DNA of 57,220 nt from Ruminococcus flavefaciens MA2007 (GTDB lineage: Bacteria; Bacillota; Clostridia; Oscillospirales; Ruminococcaceae): NCBI RefSeq assembly GCF_000621845.1, contig NZ_JHXF01000023.1, forward strand, positions 1-57,220, given 5' to 3'. Below the pieces are notes generated by a model. It saw only the letters and a list, made by a program, of their open reading frames with translations, searched no databases and was not told the origin of the DNA. Made by a program: the position numbers and the translations under genes. Shown piece by piece: positions 42,949-52,813 of the stretch (position 1 is its first letter; each line of letters starts with the position of its first letter).

Positions 42949-43975
42949 TCAAGCACCTCCTCAGTACGGTGATGAGCCTGATATTTTCCTCATGAGTTCG
43001 GACTGCAACACGGTAAAAGCCCTCAGTCAGTCCGTTGAAATTAGTACAGTCACGGATAAGTATCCCCTGTGAAAGAAGCTCCTCCGCAAGTCCTCTCCTG
43101 CTCTTGAAAAGGAGAAAATTTGCAGTGCCGCTGTACACCTTTACTCCGATTTTTGAAAGCTCAGCGGCAAGAAATCTGCGTTCCTCCGTGATGTATCTGA
43201 CAGTTTTGCGGACGTAGTCCGTTTCATCAAGAGCGGCAATACCTGCCGTCTGAGCAAGAGCCGAAACGCTCCAGAACTGACCGCTCTGCTGTATCATTTC
43301 GGCTATGTGCGAACTTCCGCAGACAGCATAGCCAAGCCTTATTCCAGCCATTGCAAAAAGCTTTGTAAAGGCTTTGAGAATTATGCAGTTCCCATTCATA
43401 AACTGCCGCAGGCTGTAGCTTTCACTGTCCTCGACAAATCCCATGAAGCACTCATCACAAACAAGGATCACATTATTATCCCTGCACTTCTCTGCAATAT
43501 TTGCCAGTATTTCGGGAGCTGCAAGCCGTCCCGACGGATTGTTCGGAGTACAGATAAAACACATATCGAGGGAGCTGTCGAGCTTCTGGAGAATATCCTC
43601 TCCGAGCTCAAAATCCCTACTTTCAGCGAGAATATGCACCAATACTTCACAGCCGACCTCCGCCAGTGCACGGCTGTACTCGGTAAATGTGGGAGCGCAG
43701 ACCATAGCCTTTTTCGGCTTAAATGCATGAACAATGCGAAAAATAAGGTCGTCGGCGCCGTTTCCGCAGACAATATTTTCCGCACTTATACTTTCGTGCT
43801 CCGCAAGTTTTCCGCGGAGCTCCGCACAGCACGGATCGGGGTATTTTTCAGCGCAGTCAATACTTTCGGCAATTGCTCTTTTCACGCTCTCAGGAACTCC
43901 AAGCGGATTGATATTCGCCGAAAAATCAAGTATATCGCGGAGCTGTCCAAAATTTCCGCCATGCTGCTGTATCAT
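42941..43975 (-). CDS. cobD: Threonine-phosphate decarboxylase, CobD type
   Basis: About 344 residues from the ATG at 43975 (GGAGG 5 nt upstream, overlapping the cbiB stop). It is a PLP-dependent aminotransferase-fold enzyme; the Lys is in LKAFTKLFAMAGIRLGYAV, and HGGNFGQLRDILDFSANINP is the typical start. It makes (R)-1-amino-2-propanol O-phosphate for the cobalamin side chain. HisC-like activity is the alternative, but the operon and the N-terminal motif favour CobD. Confidence 0.93.
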   Translation of the reverse strand: MIQQHGGNFGQLRDILDFSANINPLGVPESVKRAIAESIDCAEKYPDPCCAELRGKLAEHESISAENIVCGNGADDLIFRIVHAFKPKKAMVCAPTFTEYSRALAEVGCEVLVHILAESRDFELGEDILQKLDSSLDMCFICTPNNPSGRLAAPEILANIAEKCRDNNVILVCDECFMGFVEDSESYSLRQFMNGNCIILKAFTKLFAMAGIRLGYAVCGSSHIAEMIQQSGQFWSVSALAQTAGIAALDETDYVRKTVRYITEERRFLAAELSKIGVKVYSGTANFLLFKSRRGLAEELLSQGILIRDCTNFNGLTEGFYRVAVRTHEENIRLITVLRRCLNG

Positions 43976-44937
43976 AGAAGTCCTCCAAAAATAATGCACC
44001 TTGCGGCGGCTGAGATAATCAGCATGAACACCGAGGTCACGTACATAAGTTTATTTGCGCGTCGAATGTCCGCAGGCTCCACGGGACGGTCATCGTCGCC
44101 GATATATGGCTTTTTGTGGAGCTTTCCGAAGTACCATGCGTCGCCTGCAAGCCGCAGATGAAGCGCTCCTGCGCAGGCAGACTCAGTCTGGGCGGAATTT
44201 GGACTTGCGTGATTGCGTCTGTCACGTCTCCATATACGGAAAGCATTGCGTCCGTCAAGCCCTGAAATGGGAGCTGCAATTACCATAAAAAACGCCGTCA
44301 GACGGGACGGGATATAGTTCAGAACATCGTCGAGCTTCGCAGCAAACCGCCCTATATCTGCGAATTTTTCGTCCTTATATCCTATCATGGAATCCATTGT
44401 GTTCACGGACTTGTAGAAAAAAGCTCCCACAACTCCGCCAAGCCCCATGTAAAAAAGCGGCGCTGTCACGCCGTCGGATGTATTCTCGGCAACAGTCTCG
44501 ACAGCAGCTCTGATAATGCCGTCACGGTCAAGGACTGCCGTATCACGTCCGACTATCATGGACACAGCCTTTCGTGCCGCCTCTGTATCCCCCGATTCTG
44601 CGGCTCGGCAGACCTTCATGCTCTCCCTGCAAAGGCACCTCGCCGCCAGCATATAACAGCACAGCACTGTCTCAGCTACAATGCCGACGATAAGGCTGAA
44701 ATGGTAGCAAACCAGCAGCAGTGCAAGGGGCACAGCTGTCGACAGCAGTATCACCGTCATTCCGAGAATAACGCCGCCAAGTCTCAGGTTTTTCATGCGC
44801 TTGCGGACAAGCTTTTCCAGTGTGCCGATGAGCCTGCCGATGAGTTTTATGGGGTGTGGGATATTATAGGGATCGCCCACGGCGCAGTCCAGCAGAAAGC
44901 CCAGTATTACAGGCAGTGCAGGTAGTAAGATTTTCAT
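43972..44937 (-). CDS. cbiB: Adenosylcobinamide-phosphate synthase
   Basis: 321 residues, membrane protein with about 5 spans. Family motifs DCAVGDPYNIPHPIKLIGRLI, ENTSDGVTAPLFYMGLGG and NTMDSMIGYKDEKFADIG are intact. It joins aminopropanol phosphate (from CobD) to adenosylcobyric acid. It overlaps cobC by 4 nt upstream and cobD by 4 nt downstream. Confidence 0.95.
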   Translation of the reverse strand: MKILLPALPVILGFLLDCAVGDPYNIPHPIKLIGRLIGTLEKLVRKRMKNLRLGGVILGMTVILLSTAVPLALLLVCYHFSLIVGIVAETVLCCYMLAARCLCRESMKVCRAAESGDTEAARKAVSMIVGRDTAVLDRDGIIRAAVETVAENTSDGVTAPLFYMGLGGVVGAFFYKSVNTMDSMIGYKDEKFADIGRFAAKLDDVLNYIPSRLTAFFMVIAAPISGLDGRNAFRIWRRDRRNHASPNSAQTESACAGALHLRLAGDAWYFGKLHKKPYIGDDDRPVEPADIRRANKLMYVTSVFMLIISAAARCIIFGGLL

Positions 44938-45494
44938 ATTTTCTCCGTGATGATAAGTGTATTTCCGTCCCAGTCACAAAGGTATCCGTGACCGTTTTCA
45001 CACTGAAAGTCAAAGTAATCTCCGTGTGGGACAGCAAATTTTTCGAGAATCGACATTATAGTTCCGCCGTGAACGACAAATGCGATTGAAGCCGAATCAG
45101 CGCAGTTTTTTATGGTATCTTCAAAGGCTTCGGCACATCGTCTGCGAAAACCCAAAGGAGCTTCGCCATTTGGAAATGGCAGACTACCGCCGCTGTCGAT
45201 CCACTTCTGATAATATGTATCATTTGAGAGTTCGATATAGTTCTTGCCCTCAAAATCGCCGAAATCGCACTCTCGAAGTTCATTTTCGATAATGTATTTG
45301 CGGTTTGGGAACAGTATCTCCGCGGTCTGAATACAGCGCTTCATGGGGCTGCAAACGACAGTTTCACATTGCGGCAGCTTCATTGTTTTTAGCTGAGCCA
45401 TTCCCTCAGCACAAAGCGGTTCATCAGTTCTGCCGATGTAGCGCTTTTCAAGATTTCCAGCGGTAAGACCGTGGCGAAAAAACAGTATCTTCAC
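44934..45494 (-). CDS. cobC: Alpha-ribazole phosphatase-like histidine phosphatase
   Basis: About 186 residues. Histidine phosphatase fold: FFRHGLTAGNLEKRYIG (catalytic His in RHG), ECDFGDFEGKNYIEL and VVHGGTIMSIL. It removes phosphate from alpha-ribazole-5'-P or from adenosylcobalamin-5'-P. No ATG fits; a GTG at 45494 (GTGAAGATACTG, overlapping the cobS stop) gives the usual MKILFFRHG start. A GTG at 45503 is also possible but has no properly spaced ribosome site. Confidence 0.9.
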   Translation of the reverse strand: MKILFFRHGLTAGNLEKRYIGRTDEPLCAEGMAQLKTMKLPQCETVVCSPMKRCIQTAEILFPNRKYIIENELRECDFGDFEGKNYIELSNDTYYQKWIDSGGSLPFPNGEAPLGFRRRCAEAFEDTIKNCADSASIAFVVHGGTIMSILEKFAVPHGDYFDFQCENGHGYLCDWDGNTLIITEKI

Positions 45495-46255
45495 AGTACA
45501 CACAGCCTTTCCGCTAAAACTGCCGCCGCCAGAATGGCTATCTCACACATTTGCAGAAACCAGCCGCAAAGGTCTCCTGTAATGCCGCCGAAATCCCGAT
45601 ATGCAGAGTACCTGTGCCATAAAAGTACAAGGACAGCCGCCGCAGCCGCTGATAAGCCTTGAGCAGGCTGTATAGCCGCCGAAGTAACGGCGCTTAAAGC
45701 GATGAAAACTCCCAGCATCACACAGGTCGCCTTTTTGTGTGACGGACGTACAAAGCTCTGAAGCGTTCCCTCGCTTTTTGCCGATTTAAAGGTAACTGCG
45801 GTCAGTCCGCTGAGAGCACGCGAAAGCACATAGCCGCAGGCTGCAACACCAGTCGTTTCAATTTCTTCAATCTGCGAAAAAAGCGCGGTCTGCAAAATGA
45901 GATAGAGACAGAGCTTTATTACAGCGAATGAACCGATATGCGGATCGGACATTATCTCAAGCCGCTTTGCTTTGTCGGCGTATGAAGCCCGTGCGTCACA
46001 GACGTCGCAGAAGCCGTCAAGGTGTATACCTCCGGTCACAAGTACAGGGAGAAAAACGGCTGCTGCCGCAAAGAGGAACTGCCCGATATCAAGCCAGTTG
46101 CAGACTATCCGCCACAGTATCAGAAGTCCGCCGGTGACGGCTCCCACAAGCGGAAAGAAGCCGAGAGCATAGCGGCGATTTTCCTCTTTCCATTCCACCT
46201 TTGGCACAGGTATGCGCGAATACATGAGAAAAGCCGAGCAAAGTGACCTCAGCAT
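45491..46255 (-). CDS. cobS: Adenosylcobinamide-GDP ribazoletransferase
   Basis: About 254 residues, 6-7 spans. Motifs: FLMYSRIPVP, GFFPLVGAVTGG, GGIHLDGFCDVCDAR (metal-binding Asp residues) and AKRLEIMSDPHIGSFAV. It joins alpha-ribazole and adenosylcobinamide-GDP in the membrane, closing the nucleotide loop. The ATG at 46255 has GGGGAG upstream and overlaps the cobU stop. Confidence 0.95.
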   Translation of the reverse strand: MLRSLCSAFLMYSRIPVPKVEWKEENRRYALGFFPLVGAVTGGLLILWRIVCNWLDIGQFLFAAAAVFLPVLVTGGIHLDGFCDVCDARASYADKAKRLEIMSDPHIGSFAVIKLCLYLILQTALFSQIEEIETTGVAACGYVLSRALSGLTAVTFKSAKSEGTLQSFVRPSHKKATCVMLGVFIALSAVTSAAIQPAQGLSAAAAAVLVLLWHRYSAYRDFGGITGDLCGWFLQMCEIAILAAAVLAERLCVL

Positions 46256-46770
46256 GGTATCTCCCCTTTCAGAACGATAGGTACGCCGTAAACGCACTCG
46301 ATAACGTTGTCGGCAAATTCGGCTATACGCCTGTTTACCTCGCCAAGCAGACGTATATATTCGGCAGTTCCCTCAGCATAATCGATACCGTCGCTGCCTA
46401 CCTGATTGGAAACGATGACAAGCTTTTCTGAAAACTCCGAGAGCCTTTTTATACCGCTGATAATCTTATCGGCAGGATAGCATATCTCAGTCTCCGAGAA
46501 CATCTCATTTGCGCAGAGATTCCCTACACATTCAAGAAGCACAGCGCAGTTGACAGGCAGCGATATTTCGCCTATATCCGTATATTTTTCAACTGTTTCA
46601 AAGCCTTTTTGCCCGCGCATTTTTCGGTGGCGGTCAATAGTTTCAAAAGCCTCCTCGCCGAAGGGCTGCATGGTGGCGATATAGACCTTTTTTCCGCAGA
46701 ATCCGTCCAGTATGCGTTCTGCAAAGCTGGATTTTCCACACTTTGAACCGCCTGTCACCAGAGTTGTCAT
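46249..46770 (-). CDS. cobU: Adenosylcobinamide kinase / guanylyltransferase
   Basis: 173 residues. P-loop LVTGGSKCGKSSFAE, the guanylylated His in DRHRKMRGQKGFETVE, and VSNQVGSDGI are typical. It phosphorylates adenosylcobinamide and then transfers GMP. It overlaps cobT by 4 nt and cobS by 7 nt. Confidence 0.95.
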   Translation of the reverse strand: MTTLVTGGSKCGKSSFAERILDGFCGKKVYIATMQPFGEEAFETIDRHRKMRGQKGFETVEKYTDIGEISLPVNCAVLLECVGNLCANEMFSETEICYPADKIISGIKRLSEFSEKLVIVSNQVGSDGIDYAEGTAEYIRLLGEVNRRIAEFADNVIECVYGVPIVLKGEIPC

Positions 46771-47816
46771 GTAAGCTCAGCGTACCTTTCTATATTAGTT
46801 TCGTCAAATCTGTGTGAGTTCCTGTACAGAGCCAGCGCACCGTCAAGAAGCGGCAGGAGCAATACTCCGCCTGTACCCTCGCCAAGACGAAGCCCTGCAT
46901 TTATGGGGGCTTTCAGTCCGCAGTAAGCAAGAAGCCCCTCTCCTGCGGGTTCTTCCGAGCAGTGGCTCGCCAGCATATATTCACGGCACAGCTGATTCAT
47001 TCCACAGGCGATAGCCGCCGCAGCTGCCGAAATCACGCCGTCTATAATAACAGGGACATGGTAATAGGCTCCTCCGAGAAAAATCCCCGTCATTGCGGCA
47101 ATTTCAGCTCCGCCAAGCTTTTGCAGGAGCTCAAAGGGCTTGTTTTTATCGGGCTTGTTGACTTCTATCGCGCGTTTTACGGCTTCGATTTTTCTCTGCA
47201 AGCCCTCGGTGGAAAGACCTGCCCCCCTGCCTGTGACCTGCTCAGGCGGAAGTCCCAGAAGCACTGAAGCAATGGCAGCTGTGGAAGTCGTGTTGCCGAT
47301 ACCCATTTCTCCTGTAACGATGATTTTCGTGCCGTGCTCTGAAAGCTCTTTCACTGTGTCAATTCCGATTACAATGGCAGATCCAGTCTCCTCGGCAGTC
47401 ATAGCGGCTCCTGATGTAATATTATCAGTGCCGTAAACAACCTTGCGATCGACAAGATCGGGGCAATTCACGCCGACGGATATCCCCACATCAACAGCAA
47501 TCACCTGAGCGTTGAAAGCTTCTGCAACTGCGTTAATATTGGAGCGCCCCTCGGCTATCGCCTTAGCGCACTCAGCTGTGACCTCCTGTCCGCACTGAGT
47601 AACGCCCTCGCTGACAACGCCGTGGTCACCGCACATCACAACAGCCGTTCTAACCGAAATATCAACGTCGGGACTGCCCTGAACCGCTGCGATACTCTGT
47701 ATCATCTCTTCAAGCAAACCAAAGCTGCCGAGAGGCTTGGCAATGCTGTCCCACCGCGACTTTGCCGCAATATATGCAGCTCTGTCAGCAGGGACGATAT
47801 TATTTATCCTGTCCAT
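46767..47816 (-). CDS. cobT: Nicotinate-nucleotide-dimethylbenzimidazole phosphoribosyltransferase
   Basis: 349 residues. Motifs SIAKPLGSFGLLE, VMCGDHGVVSEGVTQCGQEVT, GEMGIGNTTSTAAI, GRGAGLS and HCSEEPAG are all present. It makes alpha-ribazole phosphate from a lower-ligand base and NaMN. No bluB or bza genes for base synthesis are in the window, so the base may come from elsewhere. It overlaps cbiA by 17 nt. Confidence 0.96.
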   Translation of the reverse strand: MDRINNIVPADRAAYIAAKSRWDSIAKPLGSFGLLEEMIQSIAAVQGSPDVDISVRTAVVMCGDHGVVSEGVTQCGQEVTAECAKAIAEGRSNINAVAEAFNAQVIAVDVGISVGVNCPDLVDRKVVYGTDNITSGAAMTAEETGSAIVIGIDTVKELSEHGTKIIVTGEMGIGNTTSTAAIASVLLGLPPEQVTGRGAGLSTEGLQRKIEAVKRAIEVNKPDKNKPFELLQKLGGAEIAAMTGIFLGGAYYHVPVIIDGVISAAAAAIACGMNQLCREYMLASHCSEEPAGEGLLAYCGLKAPINAGLRLGEGTGGVLLLPLLDGALALYRNSHRFDETNIERYAELT

Positions 47817-49137
47817 TTTTATCTCCGAATGCGATACAAGCCCTTACGAAACGCTCCGCAAGCCTTATATCAGAATAGAAATTGATATGCGGAAATCCGG
47901 CGTAAAGACTGCTGCTTACATGGCAGCAATCCCACGTTCTCCCGTCGGTCTTTTCGGCAGTAAAGCCGTTTCCGCAGTCCAAGCTGTCAAAGTAGTGGAA
48001 CTCATGAGCACGGATAGTATCTCCGCAGCCGCAGAGCAGACTGTCAGACTTGGCTGTCATGGTAATGTAGCCGAAGCGCTGTAACCGCGATGTTGGAAAT
48101 ACCTCCCCGTCAAGAACTCCTGCCATAGCGTAGGAATTGCCGTTCTTGTCGGTGAGCTTTTTATGCAAATACATGAATCCGCCGCACTCTGCAATCGTGG
48201 GGATACCGCTGTTTATGGAGCTTTTTATGCTTTCCAGCATGGAGCTGTTAGCGGAAAGCTCCGCGGCGTAAAGTTCAGGATACCCCCCGTAAAGGAGAAG
48301 TCCGTCAGCCTTTGGGACAGCTTTATCCGAAATTGGCGAGAAATAAACGATTTTACAGCCCATTTTTTCAAGGAGCTCGATGTTTTCACGGTAAATAAAG
48401 CAGAATGCGCTGTCCTGCGCAGCAGCTATGGTCGGAGCTTCAGAAAAATGCGGTATCTCGGGAGCTTTATATTCGGGAATCGGTGAATCAACGATATTCA
48501 TAAGCTTATCCAAGCAAATATACTTCTCCGCAAGGACGCCAAGAGAGCTCAGTTTCTCCTGAATATCGGCTATTTCATCAGACGTCACAAGTCCGAGATG
48601 ACGGCTCTCAATGGTGATATCATTTTTAGGCAGACAGCCGAAATACACCGTGCCAAGCTCCGTGCAAAGACGTTCCGCAAGAGGAATAAGCTTCTCGGGC
48701 AGGCGGTTGAAAATAAAGCCTGCTATCCTGTTGGGACGATAGCGGAGAAATCCGCTCATTACCGCGCCTATTGAGTCACTCATGCCCTTGCAGTCTATAA
48801 CTATGACCGCAGGAGTTTCCGTAAGCTCCGAGACCGAATGCGCGCTGCCAACTGTGCCGTCATAGAAGCCCATAACTCCCTCTATAACGGCGATATCAAT
48901 GCCTTTTCCGTATTCGTCCAGCAGATGCAGAAGCGTATCCCTGCCGCAGAAAAAGCTGTCCAGATTATGGGATCCTACGCCAATGACCTTGCGATGAAAC
49001 ATGGTGTCGATGTAATCGGGACCGCACTTGAAAGCGGCAACGCTTAGACCGCGTTTTTTCAGCGCAGCAAGAACAGCACAGGTGACAGTAGTCTTTCCGC
49101 AGCCGCTGTTAGTACCGCCGATAATGAAGCGCCTCAT
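47800..49137 (-). CDS. cbiA: Cobyrinate a,c-diamide synthase
   Basis: 445 residues. N-terminal ATP-binding domain FIIGGTNSGCGKTTVTCAVL with AAFKCGPDYIDTMFH; C-terminal glutamine amidotransferase domain with the nucleophile Cys in TIAECGGFMYLHK and LLLYGGYPELYAAEL. It amidates the a and c side chains. It overlaps cbiET upstream by 4 nt. Confidence 0.96.
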   Translation of the reverse strand: MRRFIIGGTNSGCGKTTVTCAVLAALKKRGLSVAAFKCGPDYIDTMFHRKVIGVGSHNLDSFFCGRDTLLHLLDEYGKGIDIAVIEGVMGFYDGTVGSAHSVSELTETPAVIVIDCKGMSDSIGAVMSGFLRYRPNRIAGFIFNRLPEKLIPLAERLCTELGTVYFGCLPKNDITIESRHLGLVTSDEIADIQEKLSSLGVLAEKYICLDKLMNIVDSPIPEYKAPEIPHFSEAPTIAAAQDSAFCFIYRENIELLEKMGCKIVYFSPISDKAVPKADGLLLYGGYPELYAAELSANSSMLESIKSSINSGIPTIAECGGFMYLHKKLTDKNGNSYAMAGVLDGEVFPTSRLQRFGYITMTAKSDSLLCGCGDTIRAHEFHYFDSLDCGNGFTAEKTDGRTWDCCHVSSSLYAGFPHINFYSDIRLAERFVRACIAFGDKNGQDK

Positions 49138-50324
49138 GCCAGACCTCCGCTTATGATAAACACGGGATTCTGAGCTTTAAACATAGTGTGGGTGCCTATT
49201 TTTTCAGTTCGAGCAGCAGCTATCTGCGTTATCTCAGGCGAAGTTCCATATCTCTCAAAGCATTTTACAGCTTCGTTAAGAGTTTCCAGCGAAACAGCCG
49301 TAACAACTATGTCTGCTTTTGGATTTTTAGCGTATATTGCGTTAAAAATTCCGTCCATATTTCCCGAACTGCCGCCTATAAACACCTTGTCAGGCGCCTG
49401 CACGTTTTCAAGAGATTCGGGACAGCTCCCCTCGCTGATGATTACATTGTCACAGCCGAAAACACGGGCGTTTTTTGCAGTTAGCTCCGCCGCCTCGGCT
49501 TTTTTATCAAAGGCATAAACTCGCCCGTCAGGGCAGCGATAGGCGGCTTCAACGGACACCGAGCCCGTGCCGCAGCCGATGTCCCAAACAACAGAATCGA
49601 ACTCTATATCAAGCCGCGAAACGGCAATGCAGCGCACTTCCGACTTAGTCATAGGGATCTTTTCACGCAGAAATACATCATCGTTTATTGCAGTCGGGAT
49701 ATGCCGCAGAGCGTCAACATTTTCAGTTATCATGACTGCAAGTCCACATATATCGCAGTCGGTAAGATTCTCGGCTCTGCCCGATATTATGCGCTCTGTG
49801 GGATAACCGAGGTCAGCGCCGACGTGTACCGTTACATCGCCCATGCCGTAGCTGCAAAGCCGACGGCACACCTCAGCTGCCGTAATATCGCCGCCCAGCA
49901 GGAAAAAGCAAAGCTGATTCAGCTTGACATTTATGGCGATATTGGAGCTGTGCCCGTGGAGAGTCACGAACTTCATTTTCTCATACGAAAGTCCAAGTTT
50001 TCCGCAGAAATAAGCCGCTGATGAGATACCTGCAACTATCTGTACATCGTGCTCCTCAAGCAAGGGCAGGAGCTTTTTAGCTCCGCTGAAAAATCCGCAG
50101 TCTCCTGACATCAGCACTGCGGCGCAGCCGCAGTCACAGGCGCGGAGCTTCGCGGCGATATCCTGCGGTATATAGCTGCAAAACAGTTCTTTCCCCGAAT
50201 CCTTGAACGGACTGAGCATACGCTCCGCGCCGATGAGCAGCTCGGCTTCGGCTATAGCAGCCTCAGCCTCCTTGGTCAGCGAATCACCGCCGTTCACACC
50301 TGTTCCCACTATGTAAACTTTCAT
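49134..50324 (-). CDS. cbiET: Fused precorrin-6Y methyltransferase / decarboxylase (CbiE-CbiT)
   Basis: 396 residues, a CobL-like fusion. The CbiE half (1-195) begins VYIVGTGVNGGDSLTKEA and has VLMSGDCGFFSG. The CbiT half (about 205-396) has the SAM site VVWDIGCGTGSVSVEAA and KVFIGGSSGNMDGIF. It methylates C5 and C15 and decarboxylates the acetate at C12. Many anaerobic operons encode the two parts separately. It overlaps cbiJ by 4 nt. Confidence 0.95.
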   Translation of the reverse strand: MKVYIVGTGVNGGDSLTKEAEAAIAEAELLIGAERMLSPFKDSGKELFCSYIPQDIAAKLRACDCGCAAVLMSGDCGFFSGAKKLLPLLEEHDVQIVAGISSAAYFCGKLGLSYEKMKFVTLHGHSSNIAINVKLNQLCFFLLGGDITAAEVCRRLCSYGMGDVTVHVGADLGYPTERIISGRAENLTDCDICGLAVMITENVDALRHIPTAINDDVFLREKIPMTKSEVRCIAVSRLDIEFDSVVWDIGCGTGSVSVEAAYRCPDGRVYAFDKKAEAAELTAKNARVFGCDNVIISEGSCPESLENVQAPDKVFIGGSSGNMDGIFNAIYAKNPKADIVVTAVSLETLNEAVKCFERYGTSPEITQIAAARTEKIGTHTMFKAQNPVFIISGGLA

Positions 50325-51064
50325 TTTTTCAGCTCCTTTTCGATGATGTTGATTATCTCCTCAAGGCTGTGCCCAGACTCGGCAGGCCGTGTCAGTGTAA
50401 TCATTTTCACGCCGCATATTCGCGCAGCTTCGGCTTTTTCTGAGTATCCACCAGTCTCGCCGCTCTCCTTTGTGACAAGTATACTCGCGCCGCTCATTTG
50501 CAGGTGAGCAATGTTCTGTGCCGTGGTAAACGGACCTTTTTCCTGTATGACCTTCGCCGTATCGAAGCCCGATTCGCGGCATTGCTCCAGTATTTTTTCC
50601 GAGGGCAGAACCCGTATCCAAAGCCTTTCGCGGTAATCTCTTAACTTTGTCAGCTCAGGCAATGCCTTGCTGCCGAGTGTACTGAGTACAGTTCCCTCGG
50701 TACTGTTGAGAAGCTCTGTCAGTTCAGCCATATTGCTGACCGTTTTTCCGCAGCACACCGAGCTTTTCCGCAGAAGCCGCAGATACTTCACATCAGCAGC
50801 TTCGCAGGCGGCTTTAATATTTTTTGTAGCTTCAACAGCGTATGGGTGAGTCGCGTCCACGACCATGATATATCCGTTTTTCAGAATCAGCGCTGTCATC
50901 TCATCGGTTTCAAGTCTTCCGCAGAGGACATTCACGTCCTCGGGTAGAAGCTCCGCACCGTACTCCGTAGCTACCGAAACATCGGCTGATATTCCGCTTT
51001 TTGAACAGTGCTCGGCAAGAAGCCGCCCCTCGGTAGTTCCGCCGAATATGAGCAGCTTACACAT
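50321..51064 (-). CDS. cbiJ: Precorrin-6A reductase
   Basis: 247 residues. LLIFGGTTEGRLLAEHCSKSG is the NADPH-binding start; VDATHPYAVEATKNIK and LVTKESGETGGYSEKAEAA are family motifs. It reduces (cobalt-)precorrin-6A to 6B. It overlaps cbiH by 8 nt. Confidence 0.95.
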   Translation of the reverse strand: MCKLLIFGGTTEGRLLAEHCSKSGISADVSVATEYGAELLPEDVNVLCGRLETDEMTALILKNGYIMVVDATHPYAVEATKNIKAACEAADVKYLRLLRKSSVCCGKTVSNMAELTELLNSTEGTVLSTLGSKALPELTKLRDYRERLWIRVLPSEKILEQCRESGFDTAKVIQEKGPFTTAQNIAHLQMSGASILVTKESGETGGYSEKAEAARICGVKMITLTRPAESGHSLEEIINIIEKELKK

Positions 51065-51779
51065 TTCTGTAGCCCCTCGGAGTCACCATTTTTCCGCCTA
51101 TTACCTTGGTCTCTGAGCTGCCGATATACACAGTCGTGAACATATCCACAGCAGTATTGCGAAGCTCTGCAAGCGTCATGATTCGGCTCTCCTCGCCTTC
51201 CCTGCCGATGTTGCGCACATAGCCGCAGACCGTGTCTCCCGAGCGATATTTAAGTACAATATCGCAGGCTTTTTGCAGATAGTCGGAACGGCTTTTTGAG
51301 GACGGATTGTAGAGGACTATCACCATATCGCACTCCGCCGCACACTCAAGGCGTTTGCGTATCTTTTCCGCAGGAGTGAGCAGATCTGAAAGGCTTATAA
51401 CCGCGAAATCATGCGTAAGAGGAGAACCGAGGACTGCTCCGCCGCTGAATGCCGCCGTAACTCCTGAAACGACTTTGATTTCAACATCGGGATAGCTCCC
51501 ACTGAGCTCGTAAGCAAGCCCTGCCATGCCATAGAGCTGAGGATCGCCGCTGCAAACAAGGGAAACTGTCTTGTCAGCGGCTTCTTTCAGCGCAAATCCC
51601 ACACGCTCACGCTCCTGCTTCATGCCTGTTGAACTGTATTTTTTCTCGGGGAAATGCTCCCTGAGCAGCTCCACATATTTAGTGTAGCCCACTATCAATT
51701 CGCTGCTGATTATAGCCTTTTCTGCGGCTATTGTCATGCCGTCGCGGCTGCCTGCACCAATTCCCACAACGTAAAGCAT
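51057..51779 (-). CDS. cbiH: Precorrin-3B / cobalt-factor III C17-methyltransferase
   Basis: 240 residues, tetrapyrrole methylase fold. LYVVGIGAGSRDGMTIAAEKA, VSLVCSGDPQLYGMAGL, VVSGVTAAFSGGAVLGSPL and VILYNPSSKSR identify the CbiH/CobJ class. It contracts the ring with methylation at C17. The ATG overlaps the cbiG stop by one base (TAATG). Confidence 0.95.
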   Translation of the reverse strand: MLYVVGIGAGSRDGMTIAAEKAIISSELIVGYTKYVELLREHFPEKKYSSTGMKQERERVGFALKEAADKTVSLVCSGDPQLYGMAGLAYELSGSYPDVEIKVVSGVTAAFSGGAVLGSPLTHDFAVISLSDLLTPAEKIRKRLECAAECDMVIVLYNPSSKSRSDYLQKACDIVLKYRSGDTVCGYVRNIGREGEESRIMTLAELRNTAVDMFTTVYIGSSETKVIGGKMVTPRGYRNV

Positions 51780-52813
51780 TACAGTATCTTCCTTTCAAAA
51801 TCAAGTATAATCGGCTTTTCTGCGGCAGCTACAGTTACTCCGTTTGCCGCTTTTTTCCGAATTATCAGCCTGCCGCCGCCGCATTTCACGGCGCTGCGCT
51901 CACATACGTTGTCAACTCCCGTGACCTTTTTCACGAAAAGCGAGGAGCTGAAATCGCCCTCTGTCTCCATAAGCTCCTGCGCTGCATATGTGCGGAGCTC
52001 CAAGCCGTATTTTTCACAGAATTGAAGCAGTCCATTCTCGTCTTTTTTTATGTCAATAGTGGCAATTTCCGCAACGCGCTCCATAGGGATATCCGCATTA
52101 TGAAGCGACATACGGACTAAAATATCGATAGCCGTGAAATCTGTTCCGCGCTTGCAGCCGATACCGAGAATGATGTTTTTAGGCACAAGCTTCAGCGTTA
52201 CAGGAAAGGGAGTTTTATCCTCAGTTCCGATGTACAGACCGATATTGCAGTCTGGTTCCGTCGTTATCTCTTCGGGGATATTTATACATTCATAATCACT
52301 GAGAAGTCCTATCCTTTCGCCGCTTAGAACTGCCGAAGCAACGGCTTTTGCCCCGTTCAAGTCGGTTATGATAAGTCCGTTTGCAGCAGCGAAGCTGTCA
52401 GGGGAAAAATGTCCGCCGATATCAGTTGCCGTGGTAACTGCCGCCTGTGCGCCAAGAAGCTCCGAAAGACGAACAGCAAGGGCATTAGCGCCGCCGATAT
52501 GTCCCGAAAGTATGGGGATAACGAAACGTCCGCCCTCATCAATGACTATCACCGCAGGATCGGTGGTTTTTGATTTTATATGGGGAGCTATCGCCCTCAC
52601 AGCAATTCCGCCGGCGCAGATAAAAACAATTGCGTCATATTTGTCCCATATATCCGAAACAAGTCCGCCGATATCCTCAAAGCACCTCGAACCAAAATCC
52701 GAATAACTGCGGATACAAAAGCGTTCAACGGCTATAAAATCGGCGCTTTTTTTGATACGCAGGGAAAGCTCCCTGCCCTTTTCCGAAATGGAGATAACAG
52801 CGGCTTTCATCAC
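51779..52813 (-). CDS. cbiG: Cobalt-precorrin-5A hydrolase
   Basis: 344 residues. N-terminal domain with IVFICAGGIAVRAIAPHIKSKTTD and FVIPILSGHIGGANALA; C-terminal domain with IILGIGCKRGTDFTAIDI and VTGVDNVCERSAV. It opens the lactone ring, releasing acetaldehyde, and is found only in the anaerobic (early cobalt) route. It overlaps cbiF by 4 nt. Confidence 0.96.
   Translation of the reverse strand: MMKAAVISISEKGRELSLRIKKSADFIAVERFCIRSYSDFGSRCFEDIGGLVSDIWDKYDAIVFICAGGIAVRAIAPHIKSKTTDPAVIVIDEGGRFVIPILSGHIGGANALAVRLSELLGAQAAVTTATDIGGHFSPDSFAAANGLIITDLNGAKAVASAVLSGERIGLLSDYECINIPEEITTEPDCNIGLYIGTEDKTPFPVTLKLVPKNIILGIGCKRGTDFTAIDILVRMSLHNADIPMERVAEIATIDIKKDENGLLQFCEKYGLELRTYAAQELMETEGDFSSSLFVKKVTGVDNVCERSAVKCGGGRLIIRKKAANGVTVAAAEKPIILDFERKIL

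Noticed and set aside
43307..44161. 284-codon plus-strand ORF opposite cobD and cbiB
   Set aside because: Overlaps two well-identified genes on the other strand and shows no recognisable domain.
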